Part shown: piece after piece, positions 52,994 to 64,000 of the stretch
How positions within the stretch are numbered: the first letter of the stretch is position 1
How the letters are laid out: the number at the start of each line of letters is the position of its first letter
From: Odontesthes bonariensis
Lineage: Eukaryota; Chordata; Actinopteri; Atheriniformes; Atherinopsidae
Assembly (NCBI RefSeq): GCF_027942865.1
Contig: NC_134524.1
Span: 24,091,036-24,155,035, forward strand
Direction: 5' to 3'
Length of the DNA stretch: 64,000 nt
Notes under the pieces: model-generated
The model's input: only the letters and a program-made list of their open reading frames with translations
What the model was told of the DNA's origin: nothing
Database searches by the model: none
Position numbers and translations under genes: made by a program

Positions 52994-54600
52994 CAAAAAG
53001 AAAGACTTCTAAAGGATTGTTTCCCTCAGTTATAGCATGTTCCCCCTTGTGTTCTCTCCGGGTCCTCCCAGCATCCTTAACCTGCAGATTAGGTCAGCTG
53101 GTCCCATGTCCAGGGTGCACCTCACCTCCTGCCCAGAGGCAGCTGGGATAGACTCCAGGCCACCTTCAATGGATAAAGGAGGCAAAGAAGATGAATGAAT
53201 GAATCATTTAGGTGAACACATTATTCTTTTTACCCAAATAAAAATCCAACAGGAAACATCAGCTGTTGTCAGTTATTGTTCTCTGGTTCTGCTGTAATAC
53301 AGAGTGGGACCAGCACGTCTTATCACGTCTTCTTCATCCTGCTGCAGGAGGTAAATCTAATGTTTTCTCCAGCAGCAGTGATGTTAAAGTTTTACCTGCA
53401 GGGATATAATCTGGATGTATTTCATGTTGCAGAAAGCCATCCAGCTGCAGTCTACTCTGCAGTCAGGACAGACCACCTCACTTCTGGACAAACAGTCATC
53501 AGATCCAACAGGACCAGAGGTACAGCTGCTCTTTATTCCCAACTCTGGACAGAAGCAGGTCAGCTGTTCCCCCTGCTTCCAGCCTCTATGCTCAGATAAC
53601 CCAACCTGACTCCAGCTCAGCATTCAGAGTTTGGGTCCTGTGCAGTGTGCTGGCAGCACTTATTGATCTCATATCTAAGTATATGTGTCTCCATGATCTC
53701 CGTGTGTATCAGCTGCTAAAACTCTGAATGGGTTATCTCTATGCTTTGGAACATTTGTACTCTTTCATCCGGCTGAAGCCCTTTTCACTGGGGAACTGAG
53801 GCCGTTCTATAAGCTTCCAAAGTGCTTTTAGGCCTTTAACACGCTGCAGGTGCAGGTCCACCTCTGCCTCTGCAGCAGCACAGAGTAAAGCTGCAGCTGC
53901 TTCAGTTCACTGTTACAAACAGCTGCTTTGCTGGGGCAGTTCTTCTCTTCAGGAGGCTGAAACACACACTCCCAGCAGACTCTGGGAGCTTCTGTGCTGC
54001 TCTTCCTTCTGCTTCTTAAACTGGAGCAGCTGACTGCCTTCACTGACTCTGAAGAAGTATCTCACCAATCCTTTCTCCTGGAGTTGTGTTTCCTGCAGCT
54101 GGAACTGTGTGTGTTTGTTTTCAGAGTCTCCAGCAGAGCCAGATGTCCTCTACTCTTCACTGAGGTAGTCCACCAGTCCAACCACTGATGTCCAGCTGCT
54201 GGGACCAGTTTGAGGCCAGCAGCCTCTCACTGAACCAGTTTACATTCACTTTTTAAACATTTTGAGTTCTTTGATATTTTCATAAACAACAAATGTGCCA
54301 ATCTGGCCTCATGACTGTATTTCTGTCTGACATAATTAAAGACAAATTAATGTCTTCAGTGTCTTTCCTGTTATTTATGTTCACAATTCACGAGAAATGA
54401 AATATTTTCTCATGTAAATCAGGAGCCGTATAAACCAGAAATGTTCCATGAAGTTTGTGTTTTAACTCCATCTAAGACCTAACACCTTCCTGTTCACCTA
54501 CCGGCCTGCTCGGCCCGCGGCCAGCTCCCAACCACTGCAGCGCAGCCAGCATCCTCCCCTCTGCTCTGGATGTCCACCTGGAACCAGTAAGAATAGGTCA
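52994..54600. other. Non-coding region with a short LINE-tail scrap
   Basis: 53030-53210 contains CCAGGGTGCACCTCACCTCC, AGCTGGGATAGACTCCAGGC and a GAATGAATGAAT end, a decayed LINE 3' end. The remainder has no recognisable gene or element; frames at 53276-53599 and 53994-54188 lack family resemblance. Confidence 0.4.
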
Positions 54601-54639
54601 TTCCCATTTGTTTCTCCCTGGGGCCCTGAGGGGCGGAGC

Positions 54640-55079
54640 TGTCAACTGATCACCACCTGGTGGTGAGTTGGCTCCGCCGGTGGGGGAGGAGGCCGGTCAG
54701 ACCTGGCAGGCCCACACGTATTGTGAGGGTCTGCTGGGAACGTCTCTCCCTTAGAGATTCGGTGAGAAGCTCGGCCATCCGGCAGGGGCTCAGAGTAGAA
54801 CCGAGCCAGATGAGGTGGCTCGGGCATCTGGTTAGGATGCCTCCTGGACGAACGCTGTGGACATGTTGGAGACGCCTCCCTGGAGAGGCGTCCCGGGCCC
54901 GTCCCACCTGGAGGAGGCCCTGGGGAAGACCCAGGACACGTTGGAGAGAATATGTTTCTCTGCTGGCCTGGGAACGCCTCGGGGTCCCCCCAGAAGAGCT
55001 GGAGGAAGTGGCCGCGGACAAGGACGCCTGGGTTTCTCTGCTCAAGCTGCTGCCCCCGCGACCCGATCCCCGGAGAAGA
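54640..55079 (+). pseudogene. LINE C-terminal coding tail (RTE-like)
   Basis: The + strand reads [57 protein letters not shown] and [11 protein letters not shown] before a stop at 55080. This is the conserved tail and 3' end of a very common fish LINE (WxGHLxRMP, RGRPRTRW). It is followed at once by the (GATG)n tract expected of its 3' terminus. Confidence 0.75.
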
Positions 55080-55222
55080 TGATGGATGGATGGATAGATG
55101 ATGGATGGATGGATGGATGGATGATGGATGGATGTAAAGATGGATGGATAGATGATGGATGGATGGATGGATGGATGGATGGATTTGATGTAAAGATGGA
55201 TGGATAGATGGATGGATGTTTT
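55078..55222 (+). repeat. (GATG)n microsatellite, LINE 3' tail
   Basis: Imperfect GGAT/GATG units with interspersed GATAGATGATG. It is the presumed 3' tail repeat of the preceding LINE. Confidence 0.9.
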
Positions 55223-55229
55223 CACTCAC

Positions 55230-56370
55230 CGTCTCGTCGGGTTTAGAAATAAAAGTCCACATGGAAAGGTGGTTATTTCAGGCTCTGTCTTGTGACTCTC
55301 TGCATAGGGACAGCCACCCCTCACCTCCATAACACATCTGATGTCGATACTCTTTTAAGAAAGACATACGTGATGACCACATGCCAATTATCGCTGTGGC
55401 TGCTTAACCTTAAATGGAAGATGTTTTTGAAGCCTCGAGCCGGATCGTCTCTCCTCTCCAGAGCAGCTGAAGGTCAACAGAACCAGATGGAACCCTGAGG
55501 TTCCCAAAGCAGATGCCTCCTCCCCCCGACTACACATCCAGATGCTGTCCATGTAAACCACAAACAGGGTCGGAGACGAGGGGCAGAACTGGTGGAGTCA
55601 CCGTAAACCAGAACCACTTCCCAACCGGAATGCAGACACAGCTCTGACTGCGTTATTCAGTGACTGGATATCCTGTAAAAGTGACTTCTGCGGCACCCCC
55701 CACAGACTCCCTGGGGGTCCAGAGTCCAGAAAACACATGTAACACAACCCTAACCCTGGATGGTTAAACTCCCATGATCCCTACAGTAACTATGTGAGGG
55801 TAAAGATCTGGTCCACGGTTCCATGACCCGAACACATTTCTCCTCCTGAAAGGTTCAGTAACCAATCAGAGCCCTCTCTTCAGCCTTAAACTTTACCAGA
55901 GAAGTGGGATTTTCCCGTCTAACAGATAATGTGTGAAAAGTAGATATATTTCCAGGTAATAGCTGGAAAGCACAAATATTACAGTCTTACTGTGTAAGAT
56001 TATTACTGCATGGTTTTTGTGTTGTGCTCACTGAGGCATGATATACCTGCTTTATGAAGTCAGATTAATGGAAAATAAATAACTCTAACCCTGAAAGGGG
56101 CTGCTGACTTGCATGGGAATTCACAAATATCACATTTATGTGACATGAGTGACTTAAAGCTGAGGGAAAAGTCATTAACATAGCAAATAGCCCTGACATT
56201 GAGCCAATGCTACCACCATCAGGTCAAAGTGGAACATTTCCCTCAATAATTTTCATCCAGCCAGCTCCTATTCCACTAACTTCACTTATTATAATCCCTT
56301 AAAAAGGTTTTGTATTAAAACGACAAAGCTTTGTGACATTTCTGTCTTTAACACTGATGAAAACAGTGTT
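55230..56370. other. Non-coding stretch, nothing firmly recognised
   Basis: 55540-55760 (around CACCCCCCACAGACTCCCTG) resembles sequence seen in other fish loci, but I cannot assign it. No frame or terminal repeats stand out. Confidence 0.35.
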
Positions 56371-56371
56371 T

Positions 56372-57596
56372 TGCTGCCCTGCTTAAAGTCTCTAGTGACA
56401 TAAGGATGGCAGCTGACCGTGGGCAGTACTCAGTTTTAATTCTTCTTGACTTATCATCAGCATTTGATACTGTAGATCATGAACTGTTGCTACAGAGAAT
56501 GAACTGTGACTTTGGAATTACTTTATAAGACTTTTTCTGTTTGTGTAAAATATATAATGTCTGATGTTTCTACTTTAAAGTATGGAGTTCCTCAAGGATC
56601 AATTCTTGGTCCCATTTAATTTTTGCTGTACATCAGCCCTCTTGGCAAAGTCATTAGTCATTTTAAAAATGTCTCCTATCATTTTTATGCAGTTGACATT
56701 CAATTGTATTTTTTCTTTTCAGGAGTCAGAGTTGCACAAACTGTCTGAGCTATTGGACTGTCTCTCAAGCATACAGAACTGGCTCACTGAAAACTGCCTC
56801 CAGTTAAATTGTAAAAAGACTGAGACGCAAAAAATTCCCCTGGCCCTGAACCACCTCGGTTCTCTGGGCTCGTACGTTCAGTCGAGCATCAGGAATCTTG
56901 TTGTCTGGTTTGGTCAGTCTTTGTCTCTTGACTGCCATTCTAGAAACTTAGTAAAAAACTGCTTTTATCATTTAAGAAATATTGCAAAGTTAAGGCCAAT
57001 CATGTCCAACTCTGACCTTTTATCTCTTCACGTTTGGATTATTGCAATTCTCTTTTTCTTTCTTTTAACAAATCTGTTTTAAATCATCTTCAAATGGTCC
57101 AAAATGCAGCGGCTCGACTTATAACAGGATCAAGCAGACAGACTCATATTACGCCAATTTTATCTTCCTTGCACTGGCTCACGATCAAATATCATATAGA
57201 TTTTTAAATTTTAGTGTTGACTTTTAGAGCCCTGCACAGGCAGACTCCCAGTTATGTCTCTGACCTGCTGTGTCCCTACAGCTCCGGCCGCTCCCTTCGG
57301 TCCTCAGGCCAGAACATCCTCATGGTCCCAAGGACTTCCTTTAAAACCAGAGGAGACTTGTCTTTCCAGGCTTTTGCTCCTAAATTATGGACCAAGCTGC
57401 CTGCGTCCCTTGGTGAGGCAGAGTCTGTGGATTCTTTTAAGAAGCAGCTGAAGACATTCTTCTTTTAGATTTTAGTTGATTGGCCCGATGTCACTTTAAG
57501 TATCTATATATAAACTTGTTTTCTTTTTGTAATTTTGTTTTACTGTGTAAAGCACTTTGTGGTTTTTATCTATGAAAGGTGCTATATAAATAAAAG
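56372..57596 (+). pseudogene. CR1-like LINE reverse transcriptase and 3' end, degenerate
   Basis: Pieces in different frames read LLDLSSAFDTVDHELL, GVPQGSILGP, LSSIQNWLTENCLQLN, then LITGSSRQTHITPIL, LTFRALHRQTPSYVSDLLC and APKLWTKLPASLGE. It ends LKTFFF and a stop near 57468. The 3' UTR ends GCTATATAAATAAAAG followed by TTC repeats. Many frameshifts are present. It lies directly upstream of the Tx1-like LINE in the same orientation. Confidence 0.8.
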
Positions 57597-57614
57597 TTCT
57601 TCTTCTTCTTCTTG
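57597..57614 (+). repeat. (TTC)n tract at 5' edge of the Tx1-like LINE
   Basis: Five TTC units form the 3' tail of the CR1-like LINE. A matching TTC tract (63310-63327) follows the Tx1-like LINE, so the two are the halves of one interrupted or duplicated microsatellite. Confidence 0.85.
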
Positions 57615-57831
57615 TGAGAGGAGGGTGAGTGGAGAGCGGAAGAAGAGCGAAAGAGAGCGCGAGTGATTATATAGTCTATCTTTGTTTTTTTCTTACTGTC
57701 TTTTCACTGGTGTTTATGTTAGTTGTTTAATTGTAGTTTTGTGTTAGTTTTGTCACGTTTTTAAGGGTTTTTTGCTTTCGGTTCGGGTCTGGCCGTCAGG
57801 CGTGCCTGGCTGGCCGGCGTCTGGCGGCGCC

Positions 57832-59296
57832 ATGGTGGTTGGGATGTCTGGTGGTGGGTCTTTCTCCACGCTGACACGGAGGAACGGCGTCAAGGTGGGC
57901 GCTGGGTCTCCGTGCAGCGTGGAGGAAGTTTGTTTGGCGGTGGGAGAGGTGATTGGGCATGGGGCCATTAAGTCGGCGGCTCGGATGAGTGGAGCCGTTG
58001 TGTTATTTGTGGAGAAGGTGGAGCAGGCTCAGCAGCTGGTGGAGACTGGCGTTTCGGTGGACGGACTGTTTTTACAGGTAACGCCACTAACGTCACCGGC
58101 GATTAAAATAACGCTATCAAATGTGCCTCCGTTTATCAGCGACGAGTTTTTGATTAGAGAGCTGTCGAGGCATGGCAAGGTGGTGTCGCCCATTAAAAAG
58201 ATAGCGTCTGGGTGTAAGTCGCCACTGCTAAAACATGTTGTCTCGCACAGAAGACAGCTGTTTATGATTTTGAATAGAAGGGATGAAGAGCTAAATCTAA
58301 GGTTTCATGTGAGAGTTGATGAATTTGATTATGTGCTTTTTGCTACATCGGCTGGCATGAAGTGTTTTGGCTGCGGCCAGGAGGGCCACATTATTAAAAT
58401 GTGCCCAGACAGGGTCGGGCCGGCCCCGCCGAGTGCGGCGAAGCAGCAGCCCGCTGCTGCTGCTGCTGCTGAGCAGGTGAGAGACCCACCTGGCGAGGCT
58501 GCGGCCGCGGAGGGGCCCGCTGCGGCCGCGGGGGAGCCCGCTGCGGCCGCGGAGGGGCCCGCGGCGGCCGCGGGGGGGCCCGCGGCGGATGCGGAGGGGC
58601 CCGCGGCTGATGCGGAGGAGCCAGGGGAAGGTAAGGTTGAGGTGTCGATAGAAGTTGTGAAGAGTGTGAAAATGAGTGGATGTGTGGGAGAAGATGGGAG
58701 CACGGTGTTGTGTGTTGATGGGGTGAATGATAGTGAAAGTATAGTGGAGGGTGACGGTGTGCAGACAGAGCAGGGGGATGAGGAGCATGTAGTGTGTGGA
58801 GATCAGGGAGAGAAAGGAGAGGTGCAGGTGGACGGACAGAACAGTGCAGAGTCGGTTTTTGGTGCTGGAGTGGAGGGAGATAAAAGTGAGGCGGAGGAGG
58901 CGATGGCGCCGGAGGCTTCTGCCCCGATAAAGAGGCGAAGCAAACGGAGGAATGTGGTGACTGCTGTTCAGGCCAGTAAACAGGCAAGCAAGCTGGCTGC
59001 AGAGAGAAAGGAGGTGTCGGACAGCAGCGACGCCGAGAGCTGGTTCTCTGACAGCAGTGAATTATGTGTCACAATCTAGCAGCAAAGAAGCTAGATACCC
59101 TGCAGAATCTTTTAAAATATTTTTGAAAGAAACTAAAGGGCTGAAAGGGATAAAAATTGAGAGCCATTTTCCTAATTTGAAAATGTTTTACTTCTCTGCG
59201 AGGTATCATATTAGGAATAAAGAAACATCAGGATTTACAGAAACAGAAATTTACAGGTTAAAGAAAGTAATGACAAAGGTTAGAAAACAGCTCTAA
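57832..59296 (+). pseudogene. Tx1-like LINE ORF1 (RNA-binding, one late frameshift)
   Basis: ATG 57832 (context GCGCCATGG, a strong Kozak match) starts MVVGMSGGGSFSTLTRRNG. Next is an RRM-like region including ITLSNVPPFISDEFLIREL and KHVVSHRRQLFMIL, then a zinc knuckle CFGCGQEGHIIKMC (C-x2-C-x4-H-x4-C). A repeat of Ala-rich units (EGPAAAA/GEPAAAA, about 21 bp each, 58500-58620) and an acidic tail follow. The frame stops at 59077-59079. The frame open from about 59070 to 59296 carries the expected C-terminal block ending TETEIYRLKKVMTKVRKQL, so a 1-nt shift near 59060-59075 separates them. ORF1 proteins bind the element RNA. Confidence 0.8.
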
Positions 59297-59370
59297 GAAA
59301 AATGATGCACAGCAGCACTTTAATATTATTTAAAGTCTTTTTGTACATAGTTTTTAGCCTTTTAGCCAAT

Positions 59371-62300
59371 ATGGATTCTTTTAAAATAGCATCTTTGAAT
59401 CTTAACGGGGCGAGGGAGGCTGAAAAACGGGCTTTGATTTATCAAACCTTAGAGCGAAAGAAAATTGATGTCATTTATTTGCAAGAAACGCACAGTGATC
59501 ATTTAGTGGAAACAGACTGGAGCAGAGAGTGGAGGGGGGAGGTCATACTAAGTCATGGCACCTCCCAGAGTGCAGGGGTCGGCTTTCTTTTTTCTAGAGC
59601 TTTCACCCCAAACTCCACAGTAATTGAACACGTCGTTCAGGGGAGGTGTCTTTTAGTGAAGACACAGTTTGATCATTTTAGTATAGTTTTTATTAATATT
59701 TATGCTCCTATCACCAATGCAGAGAAGAAGCGTTTTTTTGAGAAAATTGGGGAACGGCTGGGTGATTGTGGGTCTGAGGATTATGTTTTTATAGGTGGGG
59801 ATTTTAATTGCACTGAAAACAAGTTTTTAGACCGCAATCACGCAGAGCCGCATCCAGCGGCCCAACACGCTCTGCGGCGGCTGGTCTCGTCCCATGGCCT
59901 GGTGGATGCATGGAGAAGGATGCATGCAGGTTCCAGGCAGTACACATGGTCCCATATCAATGAAAATAGAATCTCTTTAGCTCGTCTTGATCGTTTTTAT
60001 TGTTTTAAACACCATTTTAACGTGTTTAAAACTTGCCAGATTTTACCGGTGGCTTTTACAGATCACTCGTTGCTTTTAGGGAGTGTTTTAATCAGAAACA
60101 TTTTACCTAGAAGCACTTACTGGCATTTTAATTCTGCTCTAACTTATGATCGGAGTTTTAAGGAGGTTTTATGTTATTTTTGGACTGATTTTAGACAAAG
60201 AAAATCTGATTTTACTTGTCTTAAACAGTGGTGGGACCATGGTAAAGTTCAAATAAAGATGCTGAGTCAGCAGCACACTCTCAATGTCACCAGTGACATT
60301 ACCGGATCTATCAGAGATCTGGAGATAAATATAGTAGAATTAGAACGACTTAGTGAATCCACAGGAAATCGAGAGCATATTGAAGCTCTCAAGTCTAAAA
60401 GGCTAACTTTAGCAAACCTGCTGGAAAGCAAGGTCCAAGGCGCATTGGTCAGGTCCCGGGTCCAGAACATCAAGGAGATGGATGCTCCCTCTAGCTTTTT
60501 CTTTAACTTGGAGAGGAAGCACGGGCAGAGGAAGCAGATCCACTCTTTGCTGTCGGACGCAGGGCAGCCGTTGAGTGAGCCGGGTGAGATAAGGAGGAGG
60601 GCAGTGGAGTTTTACCGTTCGTTATTCCACAGTGAATACCAAGAGAACGAGGAACTGTTTCGGGAGTTCTGCAATGAACTACCCCAGGTCTCTGAGGAGA
60701 CCAACTCCGAGCTGGAGCGCCCTCTGGGGCTTCAGGAACTCCACACAGCCCTCCTCGGCATGCAGGGCCAGAGGTCCCCGGGCGTTGATGGGCTCACTGT
60801 GGAGTTCTACAAGGCCTACTGGGACATTCTGGCAAAAGACCTGCTAGATGTCTACAATGAAAGTCTGTCCACTGGCTCACTCCCTTTGTCCTGCCGCAGG
60901 GCGGTCATCACCCTGCTGCCCAAGAAAGGCAACCTGCAGGACATCAAGAACTGGCGCCCTGTGTCCCTCCTCTGCACGGACTACAAAATCCTCTCCAAGG
61001 CCCTGGCCACGAGGCTGGGGAAAGCTATGGAGCAGGTCATCCACCGGGACCAGACCTATTGCGTCCCCAGCAGGTCCATGGTAGATAACATCTGCCTAAT
61101 TCGAGATATTTTGGAAGTCTCTGGTTCATTGGGTTTACAAACTGGCTTGATTTCATTAGATCAAGAAAAGGCATTTGACCGCGTTGAACACGGCTTCCTC
61201 TGGAAAACCATGGGGAAGTTTGGGTTCAGCGAGGGTCTTATTGCCAAGATCCAGGTACTGTACAGTGACATTGAGAGTGTGCTGAAGATCAACGGTAGCC
61301 TGTGTGCTCCTTTTAGGGTGTGTAGAGGCGTTCGGCAGGGCTGCGCGCTCTCGGGGATGCTCTACGCACTCTCCCTGGAACCCCTCCTCCAGAAAATACG
61401 CTCGACTGTTTGTGGTCTGGTTTTACCCGGTTTTAATAACAAAATAGTTTTATCTGCCTACGCTGATGATGTTGTTGTTTTTATAAAAGATCAACAAGAT
61501 GTTAGCATTTTAACCAAGATCACAGATAAGTTCTCTGCACTGTCTGCTGCGAGGGTGAACTGGGGGAAAAGCGAAGCCCTGGCTGTTGGTGAATGGACTG
61601 ATGGGCTCCCAGTTCTCCCTCAAGGTCTTATTTGGAAAACGGATGGTTTTAAATATCTTGGTGTGTTTTTAGGCAGTAAAGAAATTGTGAATAAAAACTG
61701 GGAAAATGTCGAGCAAAAAATAAAGAACAAACTGGCAAAGTGGAAATGGCTGCACTCGCAAATGTCGTATAGAGGCAGAGTGCTGGTTTTAAACAACCTT
61801 GTTGCCTCACAGTTGTGGCACAAACTGTCTGTGTTAGACCGACCATCTGGATCATTAGTCAAAATACAGTCAGAGATGGTCGACTTTTTTTGGGATGGTC
61901 TACACTGGGTGCCACAATCTGTCTTGTTTTTACCACGAGAGGAGGGGGGCCAGGGCCTTGTCCACCTGGCCAGTAGAACAGCTACATTTCGTTTACAGTT
62001 CATACAAAAATACCTGACAGGATCTGCTGGGGCTGGATGCTGCTCTGTTTTTAACAAATTTTAGCTTTTTAAAGTTAAAAGGGTTGCCTCAATTTTATCA
62101 GGGTGTTTTTAAATCCTGTGCTCTTTTTAAACTGCAAAGAGCAAAAGTGCATAATTCTCTGTATTGGCTTTTAAAAGAACCACTGGTGTGTGGAGCAAGG
62201 CTGGACGTCAGCGACAGCAGTGTGCCGGGTCTGTCTGAGGTGTTGTCCAGGTCCGGGACGGTGACCCTGCGGCGTCTCATGCGAGTTGCTGGACCTGACC

Positions 62301-63202
62301 TCTCTGACGTCCAGGAGGTTGGCTCGCTGCTTGGAGTCCGGTCCGCCAGGCTGGTACAGCGATTCCTGGAGCGGGTGAAGGAGCGGCTGACGGCTGGGGA
62401 GAGGCGGCTCCTGGAGATTCATGCAACAAAAAAGTGCCTGCCTGACCCAAACGACCCGTTCCCAGATGTGGTCCTGGACCCAGGTTTTGCAGAAGACGAT
62501 GGTCCCCTGCTGCAGAGTGTCGTGCCAGGGATGGATTTTTGTAAAACTGGACCAAAAGTACTGTACACATACTGTACAAAGATATTTAACAAAAGAACTC
62601 TCAACAAAAGACCAAGCTGTGTCTGGAGCGACAAATTTGGAGGACAAAAACCACAGTGGAGGACTTTGTACAAGCCTCCTATAAAGAAACGGACTGGTGA
62701 CCTCCAGTGGAGAATTCTTCACGGCGCCATCGCCACAAACTCGTTTTTATCAATCATCAGTCCGGGGGTTTTAAATGAGTGTCCTTTTTGTAGGTTGTCC
62801 GAGAGTATTTTTCATGTTTTTATAGATTGTGTACGGTTGACTAGTTTTTTACAATTTTTAACAAGCGTTTTTAGCCTTTTTGGCGTGATTTTTACCAATT
62901 CTGTTTTTATCTATGGTGTGCATTACAGTCGAGCCACTAGTTTTAAATCCCGCATTTTAAATTATTTAATCTCGGAGGCAAAAATGTCCATTTATATAAC
63001 TCGCCGTGATAAATTGCAGACTGGACCTCATCTTGATGCCGTGGCTCTGTGGAAGTGCAACATCAAGGCCAGGTTGAGGTTGGAGTTTTGCTTCCACAGA
63101 GCCACGGGGGACTTAAATAATTTCTTACAAGTGTGGGGTTTTAACAATGTACTGTGCACTGTTTCAAATCAAGAACTCATATACAACAAGCTACTAATGT
63201 AA
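59371..63202 (+). pseudogene. Tx1-like LINE ORF2 (endonuclease-reverse transcriptase, one frameshift)
   Basis: ATG 59371 starts MDSFKIASLNLNGAREAEKR. The endonuclease spans about residues 1-240 with LNLNG, YLQETHSD, NIYAPITN, FIGGDFNC, RLDRFY and TDHSLLLG, so all catalytic motifs are present. The reverse transcriptase spans about 500-770, with LLPKKGNLQDIKNWRPVS, LISLDQEKAFDRVEH, GVRQGCALSGMLYALSLEP and SAYADDVVVF (YADD at 61459-61470, about residue 697). The first frame stops at 62064; after a 1-nt shift near 62030-62050 it continues at LFLTNFSFLKLKG to 63202, with the C-terminal Cys/His motif CPFCRLSESIFHVFIDC. One mutation from a complete ORF of about 1,277 codons. Upstream in-frame ATGs (59304, 59307) exist, but the endonuclease fold starts at 59371. 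Confidence 0.85.
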
Positions 63203-63309
63203 ATATTTATTTATTTATTTATTTAATTATTTAGCTTATGTGACCTGATTGTGTAAAGTTGTATTATTGGATCATTGTCAATAAATGTTTTGTTAAAAAT
63301 CAAAAAAAA

Positions 63310-63330
63310 TCTTCTTCTTCTTCTTCTTTT
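63310..63330 (+). repeat. (TTC)n tract at 3' edge of the Tx1-like LINE
   Basis: Six TTC/CTT units follow the A-rich end of the LINE and lead into a pyrimidine-rich flank. It mirrors the tract at 57597-57614. Confidence 0.85.
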
Positions 63331-64000
63331 CCTTTTGCCTTCACTTTTGGAGAACATTACTGAGAAATGAGTTCAGTGTGGCTAAAAAGCAGCACTCCTG
63401 AGTGAGAGACCTGAGCTTACCCTGAGCCTAAAGTCACAAGACCAGAGCTCTAACCCTGAGGTCAGCGTATTTTGAGTACAGGTAATTCACTTTTACAGGG
63501 TTATTATTACTTTGTACACTGGTGGATTAACTGAGTTAGTTCACTGGAAACTACACTATTGGGATAATAGGGTTCCATTGTTCACGGGGTCTCATAAATG
63601 TTCACCTTTTTTCTTACGTTTTTTTTTTCTTACGTTATGGTTTAAATACTTAATCTTACATTGAGGTATTTTTCTATATACCTTTCCCTTCCACTTGGCC
63701 CTTACGCTCCTCTTCAATGCTTTGCTGTGCTACTTTTTTATGCTATGCTATGCTGTTCAATGCTAACTGTTCTACGCTAATCTTCTCTGCCATCCCTCAG
63801 AGTTCACCTGGAGGTCATCAGCTCTGTTCCATCACCTTTTGTCTTTGTACGCTCGTTGTTACTGCTCCTTCTCACCCGGAGATCCTCCTACATTTTTATT
63901 ACTGACTTTACAAATGCGCGTTTGTCACAGTTGATGAGGAATGCCGCTGTTGAAAGGAGTAATTAGCATTTGGGCCCCGAGCAGACCTCCACTGATTTGT
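63331..64000. other. Non-coding stretch to window end
   Basis: No gene or element recognised. 63690-63780 is rich in TGCTATGC-like short repeats. A sequence cut by the window edge cannot be excluded. Confidence 0.35.

Larger units (their letters stand above)
57612..63309 (+). mobile_element. Tx1-like LINE, nearly full length, 5.7 kb
   Basis: It begins at GTGAGAGGAGGGTGAG right after a TTC tract and ends TTGTTAAAAATC plus A8 before another TTC tract. It contains a 5' leader, ORF1 with zinc knuckle, ORF2 with endonuclease and reverse transcriptase, and a short AT-rich 3' UTR with AATAAA (about 63280). Only two frameshifts are evident. The ORF layout and the zinc knuckle in ORF1 suit the Tx1 branch of the L1 group; members of that branch are known for target-specific insertion, including into microsatellites. 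Confidence 0.85.

Noticed and set aside
54650..55262. Minus-strand frames rich in IHPSIHPS
   Set aside because: Translation of the (GATG)n microsatellite and the opposite strand of the LINE tail.
58297..58987. Long open frames on the minus strand opposite ORF1 of the Tx1-like LINE
   Set aside because: They mirror the GC-rich 21-bp repeats of ORF1 and have no domain; shadows.
1..64000. CRISPR array, operons, ribosome binding sites, bacterial promoters
   Set aside because: Tandem repeats here are coding minisatellites, fingers and microsatellites without unique spacers, and the window is vertebrate.

Overview
The window is vertebrate, almost certainly teleost fish, genomic DNA. The repeat families point to fish: Rex1-like, L2/CR1-like, RTE-like and Tx1-like LINEs, BEL/Pao, piggyBac, Tc1 and many hAT-type elements. 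The C2H2 zinc-finger gene type seen here is also typical of teleosts. There are no bacterial signals; genes have introns, and nearly all remaining coding potential is decayed mobile DNA.

The one convincing host gene is a C2H2 zinc-finger gene on the + strand with three exons: 35167-35338, 38762-39060 and 48691-49641. Both introns join in compatible phase, giving a predicted protein of 473 residues. Exon 1 encodes an acidic helical N-terminus. Exon 2 is a 12-bp coding minisatellite (Glu-Leu-Asn-Gln type repeats). Exon 3 encodes 11 zinc fingers. Two further copies of exon 2 lie at 19589-19803 (+) and 7658-7836 (-). A second finger exon, at 25789-26400 (+), has lost its splice acceptor. The window is therefore part of a zinc-finger gene cluster that has undergone duplication. 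Finger exon plus 3' flank is duplicated (about 25.79-28.86 kb and 48.40-52.99 kb). Exon 2 plus a Rex1 3' end plus a BEL/Pao element is also duplicated (about 19.6-22.7 kb and 38.7-44.4 kb).

Layout. 0-0.9 kb: hAT-type MITE. 1.1-7.7 kb: one Rex1-like LINE broken by two insertions. The first is an inverted-repeat element with a short RecQ-helicase-fragment element inside it. The second is a minus-strand LINE holding a hAT element, which holds a second copy of the helicase-fragment element. 7.7-8.4 kb: exon-2 copy A. 8.4-13.7 kb: piggyBac end, RTE piece, hAT element with a solo LTR inside, TTAA element, LINE tail. 14.3-16.1 kb: hAT and Tc1 remnants, with a perfect foldback. 16.1-18.7 kb: minus-strand LINE with ORF1 and endonuclease. 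19-26.4 kb: exon-2 copy B, BEL/Pao, piggyBac, finger exon copy 1. 28-35 kb: hAT transposase, LINE pieces, zinc-finger fragments, SINE. 35-50 kb: the zinc-finger gene, its introns filled by TIR elements, BEL/Pao, a nearly complete L2-like LINE and a piggyBac derivative. 50-57.6 kb: duplicated 3' flank, LINE tails, degenerate CR1-like LINE. 57.6-63.3 kb: nearly intact Tx1-like LINE inserted in a (TTC)n tract.

Family names are from recognition of protein motifs and termini, not from a database search. Where I only recognise the class, I say so.
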